Origin: Gemmiger sp. An87
Lineage (GTDB): Bacteria > Bacillota > Clostridia > Oscillospirales > Ruminococcaceae
NCBI RefSeq assembly: GCF_002159185.1
Contig: NZ_NFHD01000006.1
Coordinates: forward strand, 1-64,000
Direction of reading: 5' to 3'
Length of the DNA stretch: 64,000 nt
Shown here one piece after another: positions 41,827 to 50,728 of the stretch. The position numbers and the translations under genes are program-made. Within the stretch, counting starts at the first letter, position 1. Each line of letters opens with the position of its first letter. The notes beneath the pieces are model-generated. The model was given only the letters and a program-made list of their open reading frames with translations. It was not told the DNA's origin and made no database searches.

Positions 41827-41855
41827 ATTATACACAAAAGAGAAGAAACTTACAA
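41827..41855 (-). promoter_or_regulatory. Promoter of recA-recX
   Basis: On the minus strand TTGTAA (41850-41855) and TATAAT (41827-41832) are separated by 17 bases. The -35 box lies inside the palindrome at 41844-41874. Confidence 0.85.
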
Positions 41856-41874
41856 CTGCAAGTTGTAAGTTTCT
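41844..41874. promoter_or_regulatory. 31-bp palindrome over the recA -35 box, candidate SOS operator
   Basis: Arms of 14 bases (AGAAACTTACAACT and AGTTGTAAGTTTCT) are perfectly complementary with a 3-base centre. The sequence does not look like the GAAC-n4-GTTC LexA box of Bacillus. As a hairpin it could also mark the end of the prmC message, but it has no T run. Confidence 0.65.
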
Positions 41875-41913
41875 GGTTAAACGACCGTTTTATCGGACGA
41901 TCATCACTCTTTT

Positions 41914-42777
41914 TCAGGTTTTTTGCCCCAGGACCACCCGGTCCTTGCCCGCCAGATCCTGCCGGACAGCCACATTCCGGTAGCCCGCAGCCTCAAAGAT
42001 GCCGCGCACCGCCGCGCCCTGCTCCCAGCCGATCTCCACCGCCAGCCAGCCGCCTTGCCGCAATGCGGCAAGGTAACCGGGAGCGATGTGCTCATAAAAC
42101 GCCAGCCCCTCGTGGGCTGCCTCCAGAGCCATTTCCGGCTCAAAGCGCAGCTCCGGCTCCAGTTCCTTCATCTCGTCGCCGGTCACGTAGGGCGGGTTGG
42201 AGAGGACAAGATCCATGCTCTCCGGCGCCAGTTGGTTCTGGTAGGTGAATACATCCCCTGCCACCGGCTGTACTGCGGGCCGCTCTGCATCGAAGCCGGG
42301 CAGTGCTCCGGCGGCATTCCGGGTCAGGTAGGCAAAGGCCTCGGGGCTTTTTTCCAGGCAGGTGACCTGCGCGGCAGGGACCAGTCGTTTGATGCCCAGG
42401 CCCACGCAGCCGCTTCCGGCGCACAGGTCCAGCACCTGCGGGCCGGTTTTGCCCGCCAGCAGCTCCGCGCCGGTCTCGCACAGCAGCTCGGTGTCCGCCC
42501 GGGGAATCAGAACCCCGGGGCCCACCTCCAGCTCAAAGTCCAGAAAGGGCCAGTGCCCCGCCAGATACTGAAGCGGATACCGCTGCGCCCGCTTTTCGGT
42601 CAGCTGCTCCAGATGCTTCTTCTGCTCGTCGGTGAGCTCGCCGTCCATCCAGCGCCAGTTTTTCCCCGCCACCAGCTCCATCAGGCAGGCAGCATCAAAG
42701 GCTGCATCCTCCACACCGGCTGCTTCCAGCCGGACCCGCGCCCAGGCATGGGCGGTCCGGGGCGCGCCGCTTACCAC
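41914..42777 (-). CDS. prmC: Peptide chain release factor N5-glutamine methyltransferase
   Basis: This 287-residue enzyme methylates the GGQ glutamine of release factors. It has a helical N-terminal domain followed by a Rossmann methyltransferase domain. VLIPRADTELL and VLDLCAGSGCVGLGIKRL form the SAM site and VLSNPPYV holds the catalytic NPPY. The start is a GTG at 42777 that overlaps the YqhQ-like gene by seven bases, with GGAGG upstream. Confidence 0.93.
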   Translation of the reverse strand: MVSGAPRTAHAWARVRLEAAGVEDAAFDAACLMELVAGKNWRWMDGELTDEQKKHLEQLTEKRAQRYPLQYLAGHWPFLDFELEVGPGVLIPRADTELLCETGAELLAGKTGPQVLDLCAGSGCVGLGIKRLVPAAQVTCLEKSPEAFAYLTRNAAGALPGFDAERPAVQPVAGDVFTYQNQLAPESMDLVLSNPPYVTGDEMKELEPELRFEPEMALEAAHEGLAFYEHIAPGYLAALRQGGWLAVEIGWEQGAAVRGIFEAAGYRNVAVRQDLAGKDRVVLGQKT

Positions 42778-43703
42778 AGTCCGTCCTCCGGGCGGCCGGG
42801 CAGCACCGGCTTCACCGCGGCGATGGCCACCTCGATCATGGAGTCATCCGGCTCAAAGGTGGTCAGCCGCTGCAGCCAGAGACCCGGCGCGCTGATGATG
42901 CGGGTAGCCAGGTTGTCATACCGGCCTGCCAGCTTGATCAGCTCATAGCTGATACCCATGACCACCGGCAGCAGCAGCAGCTTCAGGAACACCCGCAGAC
43001 CGGTGCTGCTCCAGGGCAGCACACTGAACAAAAGAATGCTCACGATCAGCACCAGAATCATAAAGCTGGTACCGCAGCGGGGATGGAACCGGCAGTGATG
43101 GCGGATGTTCTCCACCGTCAGCTCCTGACCCGCCTCATAGCAGGCGATGGTCTTGTGCTCGGCGCCGTGATACTCAAACACCCGGTGAATTTCCTTCATG
43201 CGGGTGCACAGGAACAGGTAGATCACGAACATGGCAATCTTGAGTACGCCTTCCAGCAGTACCTTGCCCCAACCCAGGGGTACAAAGTGGTTGATACCGC
43301 CTACAATGGCGGTGGGTAATACCATAAAGAGCACAATGGCCAGCATGCCGCCCATCACCGCGGCCAGTCCCATCAGAAAGTTCTGGAACTTGGGGCCGGT
43401 ATGCTCCTGCAGCCACAGGTCCAGCTTGCCGGGCTGCTCCTGCTCCTCCTCGGGCATGCTCACCTCGGCGGAGTGCATCAGGTACCGGTAGCCCAGCACC
43501 AGGTTCTCGATCATGGAGCAGGCACCCCGCACGAAGGGGATCTTTTGCCACTTGTGATGCTTCACGTCCTCCATCGTCAGGTCGATCCCGCCATCCGGCT
43601 TGCGCACGGCCACACAAATCTTTTTAGGGCCGCGCATCATAATGCCCTCCATCAGGGCCTGACCGCCCACACTGGTCTTAAAACATTCCTTTGGTTTTTC
43701 CAT
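42771..43703 (-). CDS. DUF1385 membrane protein (YqhQ-like)
   Basis: This 310-residue protein belongs to the DUF1385 (YqhQ) family, frequently found next to prmC and prfA in Firmicutes. Family hallmarks are GGQALMEGIMMRGPKK near the N-terminus, KIPFVRGACSMIENL, VFEYHGAEHKTIACYE and HPRCGTSFM. About four membrane segments follow the first domain. The function is not known. The ATG at 43703 has AAAGGAG upstream. It lies 11 bases after the large membrane protein gene and overlaps prmC. Confidence 0.87.
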   Translation of the reverse strand: MEKPKECFKTSVGGQALMEGIMMRGPKKICVAVRKPDGGIDLTMEDVKHHKWQKIPFVRGACSMIENLVLGYRYLMHSAEVSMPEEEQEQPGKLDLWLQEHTGPKFQNFLMGLAAVMGGMLAIVLFMVLPTAIVGGINHFVPLGWGKVLLEGVLKIAMFVIYLFLCTRMKEIHRVFEYHGAEHKTIACYEAGQELTVENIRHHCRFHPRCGTSFMILVLIVSILLFSVLPWSSTGLRVFLKLLLLPVVMGISYELIKLAGRYDNLATRIISAPGLWLQRLTTFEPDDSMIEVAIAAVKPVLPGRPEDGLW

Positions 43704-43714
43704 TCTTTCTCCTT

Positions 43715-45568
43715 TCAGCCGGGCTGACACACCGGCTCCAGCTGCACTGCGCCGTCCTCTGTGTTCACCCGGTAAAGCCAGCCTGACCGCACCGGCGTCC
43801 CCGCCTGGTCAGTCAGCATCTCCTGGTCCGCGGTGGGCTGGCCATCCGCCGCGCAGTACACGTACTCAAACCCCTGTTCCACCAGGTACTCGTTCCACCG
43901 CAGCGAAAGCCCGTGGGAATCACCGCACTCGGTGGGGGACCAGTACTCCACCTGATTGGGCAGCAGCGCATAGCGCAGCAGCTGACCCAACCGGTCCATG
44001 GAGGAGGTCTGGGTGATTGCAAGCACCCGGTCGGTGGGTTCCAGACAATCGTGCAGAGCCTCGGCCTCCTGCAGGATGCCGTCCACTCCGGATGCCTGAT
44101 CGCCCATGAACTGCTCAAATACCGTCTGATAGGCGCCGGGCAGCCAGCGGGCCGGGGCCTGCCAGTTCAGACAGGCAAGGAAGGCCGCTCCCGCGCAGCA
44201 CCAGGCCAGAGGCTTTCCTCTGCCCCAATACTGCCAGACCGCCGCCCCCAGCACCAGATAAAGGGCGCCGGTGGGGAGCGGACTGATGTAGCGGCTGAAG
44301 GCGGAAAGGGTCAGTGCTTCGCCCTCCTGGAACAGGTACACATAAGAATAGCACACCGACGCCGCATACACAACAAAAATCAATGTAAAAACTGCCAGCA
44401 CCGGGCGCAGTTCCTGCCGGCGCAGCCGGGGCAGCAGGCAAGCCAGCGCCCACACCACCGCCAGCATCGCCAGGGCGGAAAGTCCCCAGCGCTTGGCCAG
44501 CGGCTGAACCGCCAGTGCCCGCAAAAAGGAGGGGATCACCTGCCCCGCCAGACCCTCGCCCTTCAAAAAGGCGGTCAGATTGTCCAGCGTATAGGCCTGG
44601 GGCGCATCCTCAGTAAAATAGGAAACATAGCCCTTTGCGGCGCACAGCCAGCGCCAGCTTTGCCACAGGCGCGCAGCAGCCGCCACGGTAACGCCCGCAA
44701 AGGCAAGCCTGCGTGCCCGGCCTTTGCTGCAAAACAGCGCCTGCCGCCACAAAATTGCTACTGCCAGCAGGCCCGCCGCCGCATACAAAACGCCGGTGCT
44801 CTTGGTCAGCACCAGCAGGCAGGCCAACAGGCTCACGGTCAGTCCATCCAGAAGGTCCGGCCCGGTGCGGCCGCGCCAGGCCGTGTAGGCCATGCAGCCC
44901 AGCATCAGGCCCATCAAAGGCTCCACCACCAGGCTCTCGGTGTAATAGTGATTGAACAGTGCCGGAAACAGCAGCAGGAACACCGCGCCGCCCACTGCGG
45001 CGGCGGCTTTCCGCAGCCTGCCGCCCTCGCTGGTTTTCTCCAGAAGAGGCAGTGTCAGGCCGGTGTACCACAGCAGCTGCCCCCAGAACAGCATGGGGTG
45101 AGAAAAGGGCTGCCCGATCTGCAAAAACACCAGCAGCATCTGAGCGCCGGGCGGATAGTCCGCATAGGCGCTGGCCAGCCGGGCGCCCTCCGGGAAGGCC
45201 TCCAGCCCACACATCTGCTTGCTGAAAAGCGCCCAGTGAAGCAGATCATCCAGCATCACAAAGCGTATCTGCCGCATCAGCAGCCAGCCCGCGGCCATGG
45301 CCAGCACCAGGGCAAACACGCCCGGGCGGATCAGAAGCGCTACACACTGGCCTGCACCGGCTTTGCGGCAACGAACCACCGCCGTCAGGCAGGCCGCACC
45401 GGCGCACACCGCCATCACCGGCAGTGCCGAGCTTTTGTGCCCGGCCAGCGTGGCGCAGTAGGTTACAAGAGCGGTCCCGGCCAGAACAACCTGGACCGTA
45501 CGTTCCAGTGGCCGTTCCAACGCCAGAGCCAGCGCCGCGGCCAAAACGATCAAAATCAGAATCGTCAC
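43715..45568 (-). CDS. Large polytopic membrane protein, possible GT-C glycosyltransferase
   Basis: This 617-residue protein has about twelve membrane segments and a soluble C-terminal domain of roughly 150 residues. An early extracytoplasmic loop carries RFVMLDDLLHWALFSKQM, with a DD pair placed like the catalytic acid of GT-C enzymes that use lipid-linked sugars. No closer family is recognised. The GTG at 45568 is chosen because AAGGAG (at the end of the kinase gene) lies seven bases upstream. It follows the sensor kinase gene by four bases, so its product may be under or related to that signalling system. Confidence 0.65.
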   Translation of the reverse strand: MTILILIVLAAALALALERPLERTVQVVLAGTALVTYCATLAGHKSSALPVMAVCAGAACLTAVVRCRKAGAGQCVALLIRPGVFALVLAMAAGWLLMRQIRFVMLDDLLHWALFSKQMCGLEAFPEGARLASAYADYPPGAQMLLVFLQIGQPFSHPMLFWGQLLWYTGLTLPLLEKTSEGGRLRKAAAAVGGAVFLLLFPALFNHYYTESLVVEPLMGLMLGCMAYTAWRGRTGPDLLDGLTVSLLACLLVLTKSTGVLYAAAGLLAVAILWRQALFCSKGRARRLAFAGVTVAAAARLWQSWRWLCAAKGYVSYFTEDAPQAYTLDNLTAFLKGEGLAGQVIPSFLRALAVQPLAKRWGLSALAMLAVVWALACLLPRLRRQELRPVLAVFTLIFVVYAASVCYSYVYLFQEGEALTLSAFSRYISPLPTGALYLVLGAAVWQYWGRGKPLAWCCAGAAFLACLNWQAPARWLPGAYQTVFEQFMGDQASGVDGILQEAEALHDCLEPTDRVLAITQTSSMDRLGQLLRYALLPNQVEYWSPTECGDSHGLSLRWNEYLVEQGFEYVYCAADGQPTADQEMLTDQAGTPVRSGWLYRVNTEDGAVQLEPVCQPG

Positions 45569-45572
45569 AGGG

Positions 45573-47042
45573 TTACTCCTTTTCCGGGCTTTCTTTCGGG
45601 GCATTCACCGCCCAGTCCGGCGCTTCGCCGCTGCCCCGGTAGATGGGCAGGCGCAGGGTCACAGTGGTGCCCTTGCCCAGCTCAGAGGAAATATCTGCCG
45701 AGCCGTCCAGCGCAGTCATGATCTCATCCACCACTGCAAGGCCGATGCCGCTGCCGCGCACCGCGCCCTTGCCCTTGAAGAATTTCAGCTTCACATTTTC
45801 CAGATCATCCGGCGCAATGCCCCGGCCCTCATCCTTGATCAGCACGTACACATTCTCGCCGTCCTGCAAAAGGTCCAGAGTGATGGCCCCGCCGGGCGAG
45901 GAATACTTCACCGCGTTGTCCATCACGTTGATGAACACCTGGCGCAGCCGGCTGCCATCCGCCCAGATCGGCAGGGGCAACTCCGGCTCCTCATACACCA
46001 GCCGCAGCCCCTCGGCGCGGATGCGCGCCTCCATGAACAGGGCCGCGTCGGTGAGCTCGGCCACCAGGTCCAGCGGGTGACATTCCAGCTTCACGCCGCT
46101 CTGCAGCCGGGAGAAGCTGAGCAGCTCCTCCACCATATCGTACAGCCGGTCGGTCTCCCGCCCGATGATGGACAGGCCCTTGCGGTAGTTTTCGTCCTCC
46201 GGGTCCCGGATATGGGCGATGGTCTCCACCCAGCCCCGGATGCTGGTGAGCGGGGTACGCAGCTCGTGGCTCACCGACGAAATAAACTCGTTCTGCAGCC
46301 GCTCGGTTTTGGAAAGCTCCCCCGCCATCTGGTTGATGGTGTTGCACAGCCGCCCGATCTCGTCGCCGTCGCTGCCCTCGGGCAGGCGGGCGCTCAGATC
46401 GCCCCGGGCGATGGCGTTGGCCGTCTTGGCCACCTCGTCCAGCGGACGCACGATGGAGCGAATGAAGAACACACCGCTCCAGGCGCTGAACAGCAGAATC
46501 ACTGCACCGATGCCCAAAGCCAGCAGCACCCGTTCCACCATCATCTGGTCAACCATGGTCAGGCTGGTCACCATACGCAGGGCCGCCACATCCTCCGCCG
46601 GGTAGGGTACCATCACGGAAATGGCCATCACCCGCTCGCCGGTCACACTGGTATACACGCTGCGGCCGCTGCTGTTGGGGGATTCCATGGCCATGAGAAA
46701 ATCCTCCGGGGCCTTTTCATAGCGCAGCGTTCCGCCCGAGGAGGTGGCGATCACCTGACCCTCACTGTCCAGCAGCATGAACTCGAACTTGTCCTTCTCG
46801 TCGAACTGCTCCACCATCCGGCGCAGCAGGCTGCCTCGGCTCTGGGAGGTTTGCTCCGCGCTCTGGCCGGTGGTGATCTTCAGCTGACCGCCCATGCTGG
46901 AAATTCGGCTGAGCATGGCCTGCTGTACCCCGTTATAGCTGCCTGAGATCAAGGTATAGATATAGATGCTCACCGCGCCTGCCACCAGCAAAAAGGTGAT
47001 CAGAAGGCTGCTGCGCAGCCATCGTTTGGTGATGCTGTTCAT
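45573..47042 (-). CDS. Sensor histidine kinase (HAMP, HisKA, HATPase)
   Basis: This 489-residue kinase has membrane segments at about 10-32 and 172-195 around an extracytoplasmic sensor domain. A HAMP domain is followed by HisKA with the phospho-acceptor His259 in SSVSHELRTPLTS. The ATPase core shows N-box INVMDNAVKYS, G1 DEGRGI and GSGIGLAVVDEI. It pairs with the OmpR-type regulator encoded 28 bases upstream. The signal is unknown. It sits in an operon with a lipoprotein, a large membrane protein, a YqhQ-like gene and prmC. Confidence 0.92.
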   Translation of the reverse strand: MNSITKRWLRSSLLITFLLVAGAVSIYIYTLISGSYNGVQQAMLSRISSMGGQLKITTGQSAEQTSQSRGSLLRRMVEQFDEKDKFEFMLLDSEGQVIATSSGGTLRYEKAPEDFLMAMESPNSSGRSVYTSVTGERVMAISVMVPYPAEDVAALRMVTSLTMVDQMMVERVLLALGIGAVILLFSAWSGVFFIRSIVRPLDEVAKTANAIARGDLSARLPEGSDGDEIGRLCNTINQMAGELSKTERLQNEFISSVSHELRTPLTSIRGWVETIAHIRDPEDENYRKGLSIIGRETDRLYDMVEELLSFSRLQSGVKLECHPLDLVAELTDAALFMEARIRAEGLRLVYEEPELPLPIWADGSRLRQVFINVMDNAVKYSSPGGAITLDLLQDGENVYVLIKDEGRGIAPDDLENVKLKFFKGKGAVRGSGIGLAVVDEIMTALDGSADISSELGKGTTVTLRLPIYRGSGEAPDWAVNAPKESPEKE

Positions 47043-47070
47043 GGCAGCCCCCTTCCTGTATACCTGCCTG

Positions 47071-47769
47071 TCATCCGTTCCAGCGGTAGCCGTAGCCCCA
47101 CACAGTGAGGATGTGCTTGGGGCTGGAGGGCTCGTCCTCCACCTTCATGCGAAGGCGGCGGATGTTCACGTCCACGATCTTCACATCGCCGTAGTAATTT
47201 TCGCCCCAGACCCCTTCCAGGATCTTTTCCCGCACCAGGGCAGTGCCGGGGTTCTGGAAAAACAGCTCCATGATCTGGAACTCCACCTGGGTCAGATCGA
47301 TGGGCTTGCCCGCCTTGTACAGCACCCGGCTCTTCTGGTCCAGAATAAACTGGCCGCTCACCATGCGGGTCTCGTCCGGAACGGGAGCCTCTGCCGCGCC
47401 CCGGTTGACCCGGCGGCACAGCGCCTCGATGCGGGCCAGCAGCTCGGACACGCTGAAGGGCTTGGTCATATAGTCGTCGGCTCCGATGGACAGGCCGCGG
47501 ATCTTATCCTGCTCCATGCTCTTGGCGCTCAGAATGATGATACCGATGTTCGGGTCGTCCCGGCGAATGGTCTCGCACAGGGAAAAACCGTTCATGCCGG
47601 GCAGCATCACGTCCAGTACAGCAGCGTCGCACTTCTGGCCCTGGCTGAGCAGCGCCAGGCCCTGCTCGGCACTGCCGGCCTCCAGCACCTGATAGCCCGC
47701 CATCTGAAGATTCAAGGCGATCAGCTCGCGGATGCTGGTCTCGTCTTCCACAACTAACACTCTACGCAT
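47071..47769 (-). CDS. OmpR/PhoB-family response regulator
   Basis: This 232-residue regulator has an N-terminal receiver domain with the acidic pair near residues 9-10, phospho-acceptor Asp53 in VLDVMLPGMNG and the conserved Lys in YMTKPFSVSELLARI. The C-terminal winged helix includes LTQVEFQIMELFFQNPGTALVREKILEGVWGENYYGDVKIVDVNIRRLRMKVE. AGGAGG lies nine bases before the ATG at 47769. It is the cognate regulator for the following kinase. Confidence 0.93.
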   Translation of the reverse strand: MRRVLVVEDETSIRELIALNLQMAGYQVLEAGSAEQGLALLSQGQKCDAAVLDVMLPGMNGFSLCETIRRDDPNIGIIILSAKSMEQDKIRGLSIGADDYMTKPFSVSELLARIEALCRRVNRGAAEAPVPDETRMVSGQFILDQKSRVLYKAGKPIDLTQVEFQIMELFFQNPGTALVREKILEGVWGENYYGDVKIVDVNIRRLRMKVEDEPSSPKHILTVWGYGYRWNG

Positions 47770-47813
47770 GCAATCAAACCTCCTATAAAAACGGGGCGGG
47801 CGGCTTTTGCCGC

Positions 47814-49097
47814 TCACAGCACCCGGAAGCAGTCGGTCAGTGCCGCCGGCTGCAGGTTTTCGCCGTTTTCTCCCACATGGGAAGCCAGAATTCTGGCCTG
47901 TACCTTTTTGCCGCCCACGTTCCCCAGGCGGAAGTAGGACCCGCCCTCGGTGCTGGGCTCCACCACCCGGACCTCCAGGTAGCCGGTACCGTCCTCCAGG
48001 CTGCGGATGGCCCAGCTGCCCTCCTGCGAGCCTTCCTTCACCTGGATCTTGCCCTCCCAGCTGGGGGGCAGCTCCAGGTAAAAGCCATTTTCCAGATCCA
48101 CAATGCCGAAGCTCTTCTCCGGATCGGTGCTGGTGTAGTCCATCCAGGCCACAAAGCTCAGGCGGCCCACCGTGATGTGGCCGTTGGCATCCGGCAGCTC
48201 CACCGGAATCTCCACCGTTCCGTCGCCGTCAATGTCGGTGCTGGTGAGCAGGCTGGAATAGCGGATGCTCTCGCTATAAACGTCCACCGGCAGCAGAGGG
48301 GTATATTCCTCCAGCTGCTGGGTGGCGGCATTGTAGCTCAGCAGAATGCTGGCCAGCGCCGAGCCGGAGCCCACGTAGCCGTCCAGCACCAGATAATAAC
48401 TACCGTCCGACCCGCTGCTCAGGTGCAGAGCCTCGCAGCTGGAAAACCGTTCCGGACTCAGCCAGAACTCCTGGGCCATGGTGAACTCGCCCCGGATGGC
48501 CGTGAGCAGCTGCACCTTCATTCCATCAACCGTCTGAGGGCCGATCAGGATCAGGTCCTTCAGACCGCTGCCGGTGATATCCTGCAATTCATACTGGGAA
48601 TAGGCCTGCTCCATTACCTGGGTAAGAGTTCGGTCCTGGTAAGCATATACCGAAAGATATTTTTCCCCACTGGTGCCCACATAGCCCACCAGCAGCTGCA
48701 TTCCGCCATCGCCGCTCATGGCCGCAGTGCTCACACTGTCCACCTCGGCGGAAAGGCCCTCGAGCTCCTGGGTCACCACCCAGCTTCCGCCGGACTGCTC
48801 CAGAATCGCCAGGCAGACGTTCTGCAGCCCGGAGCTCACATACAGCGCCGCCGCGTCCATGGAGCCGTCGCCGTTCCAGTCGCCGAACAAAAACGGGGAA
48901 AGGATATCGCCGTTCTGGGGGTATTTCAGCTGAGGCGCCTCGCCCAGATAGGCCGTGAGCGCCTTCTGCACATTGGTCTGGGGTCCGGCCAGCTGGGGGG
49001 CGCGCAGAAGCTCCTCCACACCGCCGCTCATGCTGCTGGCGCAGCCGCACAAAAGGCTTGCCGCCAGCACAAGTGCCGCCAGAGCCATTCGTTTCAC
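47814..49097 (-). CDS. Lipoprotein with FG-GAP/VCBS-like repeats
   Basis: This 427-residue protein has a signal peptide ending in a lipobox-like LCGC. The mature part contains DWNGDGSMDAAALYV and STDIDGDGTVEIPVEL, resembling calcium-binding loops of beta-propeller FG-GAP repeats. Similar proteins occur beside two-component genes in Clostridia, but no function is established. The GTG at 49097 is preferred because AAGGGGG lies upstream; a GTG at 49106 is an alternative. It is the first gene of a six-gene operon and has its own promoter. Confidence 0.72.
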   Translation of the reverse strand: MKRMALAALVLAASLLCGCASSMSGGVEELLRAPQLAGPQTNVQKALTAYLGEAPQLKYPQNGDILSPFLFGDWNGDGSMDAAALYVSSGLQNVCLAILEQSGGSWVVTQELEGLSAEVDSVSTAAMSGDGGMQLLVGYVGTSGEKYLSVYAYQDRTLTQVMEQAYSQYELQDITGSGLKDLILIGPQTVDGMKVQLLTAIRGEFTMAQEFWLSPERFSSCEALHLSSGSDGSYYLVLDGYVGSGSALASILLSYNAATQQLEEYTPLLPVDVYSESIRYSSLLTSTDIDGDGTVEIPVELPDANGHITVGRLSFVAWMDYTSTDPEKSFGIVDLENGFYLELPPSWEGKIQVKEGSQEGSWAIRSLEDGTGYLEVRVVEPSTEGGSYFRLGNVGGKKVQARILASHVGENGENLQPAALTDCFRVL

Positions 49098-49160
49098 GGC
49101 CGTCACCCCCTTCCCGCCCGCGGCATCTCGTCCCACGGGCCAAAAAAGATAATCTGCTTT

Positions 49161-49189
49161 ATTATATCATGATAACACGCTGATTCCAA
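49161..49189 (-). promoter_or_regulatory. Promoter of the lipoprotein/two-component operon
   Basis: On the minus strand TTGGAA (49184-49189) and TATAAT (49161-49166) are spaced by 17 bases, with TGA before the -10 box. The -35 box lies inside the 3-prime end of the ZIP gene. Confidence 0.75.
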
Positions 49190-49925
49190 GTAGCATCGTC
49201 AAAACCCCCGCCGCCAAGCCCGTTGCCGCCTTGTCCGCCGGGCCCAGCCGGTAGGCCATGGGCAGCAGCTCAAAGGCCACTGCCCAGCACATCACCCCGG
49301 CCACTCCGGCCAACATTCCATTCAGAAAGCCCGGGGTAAGCAGCGGCCCCAGCAGCCCGAAGGCCAGCACCGCCCCCACCGGCTCGGCCAGACCGCTGGC
49401 AAAGGCCGCGCCCGCCGCTTTGGCCCGGCTTTTTGTGGCATAATACAGCGGTGCAGCCACCGCCATGCCCTCGGGCAGGTTGTGCAGTCCCACTGCCAGG
49501 CTCAGCCGCAGGCCCGCCGCCGGGTCTGCCACGCCCGCGAACAGGGTAAGCGCCCCCTCCGGCAGATTGTGGGCCAGCAGTGCAAGGCCGGTGACCAGCG
49601 CGCCCCGCAAGGCAGCCGCCCGGCCCGCGCCGGTTGCCTCCTGTTTTGCCTCGGGCAGCAGCTGTTCCAGCAGTGCCGCCAGGACCATGCCCAGCAATGC
49701 CAGACTGGTCACCGCCAGGCTCGCACCCGCCGGGCCCATGGCTTGTCGCCAGCCCGCCAGCGCATGGGGAAGCAGGTCCAGCAGGCTCATGGCCAGCATC
49801 ACTCCCGCCGAAAAGCCGCTGCACAGCGCCATCGTCCGCCGCCCGGGGCGAAAGAGGGCGGCAACCAGCCCGCCAATGCCGGTGCTCAGCCCGGCCAGAA
49901 CTGTCAACGTGAGCGCATGCAGCAT
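49167..49925 (-). CDS. ZIP family metal transporter
   Basis: This 252-residue protein has about eight membrane segments and two metal-binding helices, AHNLPEGAL and LHNLPEGMAV, diagnostic of ZIP proteins of the ZupT/GufA group. Zinc or a related divalent cation is the likely substrate. The start choice is uncertain. The ATG at 49925 has only GGGGTG upstream, and the region overlaps the hairpin that terminates the preceding gene. Translation may therefore depend on local RNA structure. Confidence 0.88.
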   Translation of the reverse strand: MLHALTLTVLAGLSTGIGGLVAALFRPGRRTMALCSGFSAGVMLAMSLLDLLPHALAGWRQAMGPAGASLAVTSLALLGMVLAALLEQLLPEAKQEATGAGRAAALRGALVTGLALLAHNLPEGALTLFAGVADPAAGLRLSLAVGLHNLPEGMAVAAPLYYATKSRAKAAGAAFASGLAEPVGAVLAFGLLGPLLTPGFLNGMLAGVAGVMCWAVAFELLPMAYRLGPADKAATGLAAGVLTMLLGISVLS

Positions 49926-49931
49926 ACAACA

Positions 49932-49968
49932 ACACCCCATATCCTTTTTATACAAGGATATGGGGTGT
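49932..49968 (-). terminator. Terminator of the SGNH hydrolase gene overlapping the ZIP leader
   Basis: ACACCCCATATCCTT and AAGGATATGGGGTGT form a 15-bp stem followed on the minus strand by TGTTGT. It ends six bases before the likely ZIP start codon, so it also masks that ribosome binding region. Confidence 0.75.
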
Positions 49969-49993
49969 GAAAAAGCGCTATGCGTATGGGCAC

Positions 49994-50644
49994 TCAGCTC
50001 CGGCCGCTGAGCAGCACCCGGATCTTGGCCTCCAGCGCCAGGGCAAAACGGGCCTGGCTGGCTGCGTCAAAGTGCATCCAGTCCGCCTCGCCCGGCTGCA
50101 CATAGGGGTTGCAGTCCATGAATTCGCAGCCGGTATCCCGGGCGGTCTGCTCCATCAAAGCGGGCAGCAGGCGGGATTTTTCCACGCAGCCCTCGCCCAT
50201 CTCCTGGCCCACGCGGGGTACCTGGTGCACCCGGGAATCAATCATGATGGGCGCCACGATCAGCACCTTGGGTTCGCCTGCCCACACCGGCAGCTGCTTT
50301 GCCCGTGTCACCAGACGGGCCAGCCCGTCGGCAATGTTCTGGGCGGTGGCGGAATAACGCTGCTTGCAGTCGTTGGTGCCCAGCATCACCACCAAAAGAT
50401 CCAGCGGACTGTGGGTGTTCAGGGCCGTGGCCAGGTGGGCAAAGCCGCAGAGGCCCTCGTTCAGCGGGTCTTCAAACACGGTGGTGCGGCCACACACCCC
50501 TTCCTCTGCCACCAGATACCCCTCGCCCAGCTGCTCCTGCAGCAGGCGGGTCCAGCGCCCGTCGTCCTCATAGCGGCCGCCGGTGGCGGCGCAGTAGCCC
50601 CAGGTGTTGGAATCGCCGTAGCATACAATGTGTTTTTTGTTCAT
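49994..50644 (-). CDS. SGNH/GDSL hydrolase
   Basis: This 216-residue enzyme of the SGNH hydrolase fold has the nucleophile block VCYGDSNTWG near residues 7-16, the GTNDCK oxyanion block and the C-terminal catalytic pair in DWMHFDAAS. There is no signal peptide, so it is probably cytoplasmic. Family members are esterases, acetyl-hydrolases or arylesterases; the sequence resembles the TesA/arylesterase group. The ATG at 50644 follows a GGCGG site. It has its own promoter and is not part of the neighbouring lipoprotein operon. Confidence 0.86.
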   Translation of the reverse strand: MNKKHIVCYGDSNTWGYCAATGGRYEDDGRWTRLLQEQLGEGYLVAEEGVCGRTTVFEDPLNEGLCGFAHLATALNTHSPLDLLVVMLGTNDCKQRYSATAQNIADGLARLVTRAKQLPVWAGEPKVLIVAPIMIDSRVHQVPRVGQEMGEGCVEKSRLLPALMEQTARDTGCEFMDCNPYVQPGEADWMHFDAASQARFALALEAKIRVLLSGRS

Positions 50645-50683
50645 GAATGTTCGACCGCCTTTTCGCGTTGTTTTCTGCCCCCT

Positions 50684-50712
50684 ATTGTAGCAGAGCAGAG
50701 GGCGCAAAACAA
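50684..50712 (-). promoter_or_regulatory. Promoter of the SGNH hydrolase gene
   Basis: On the minus strand TTGTTT (50707-50712) and TACAAT (50684-50689) are 17 bases apart. Confidence 0.65.
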
Positions 50713-50728
50713 TGCCCGCGGGCAAAAT

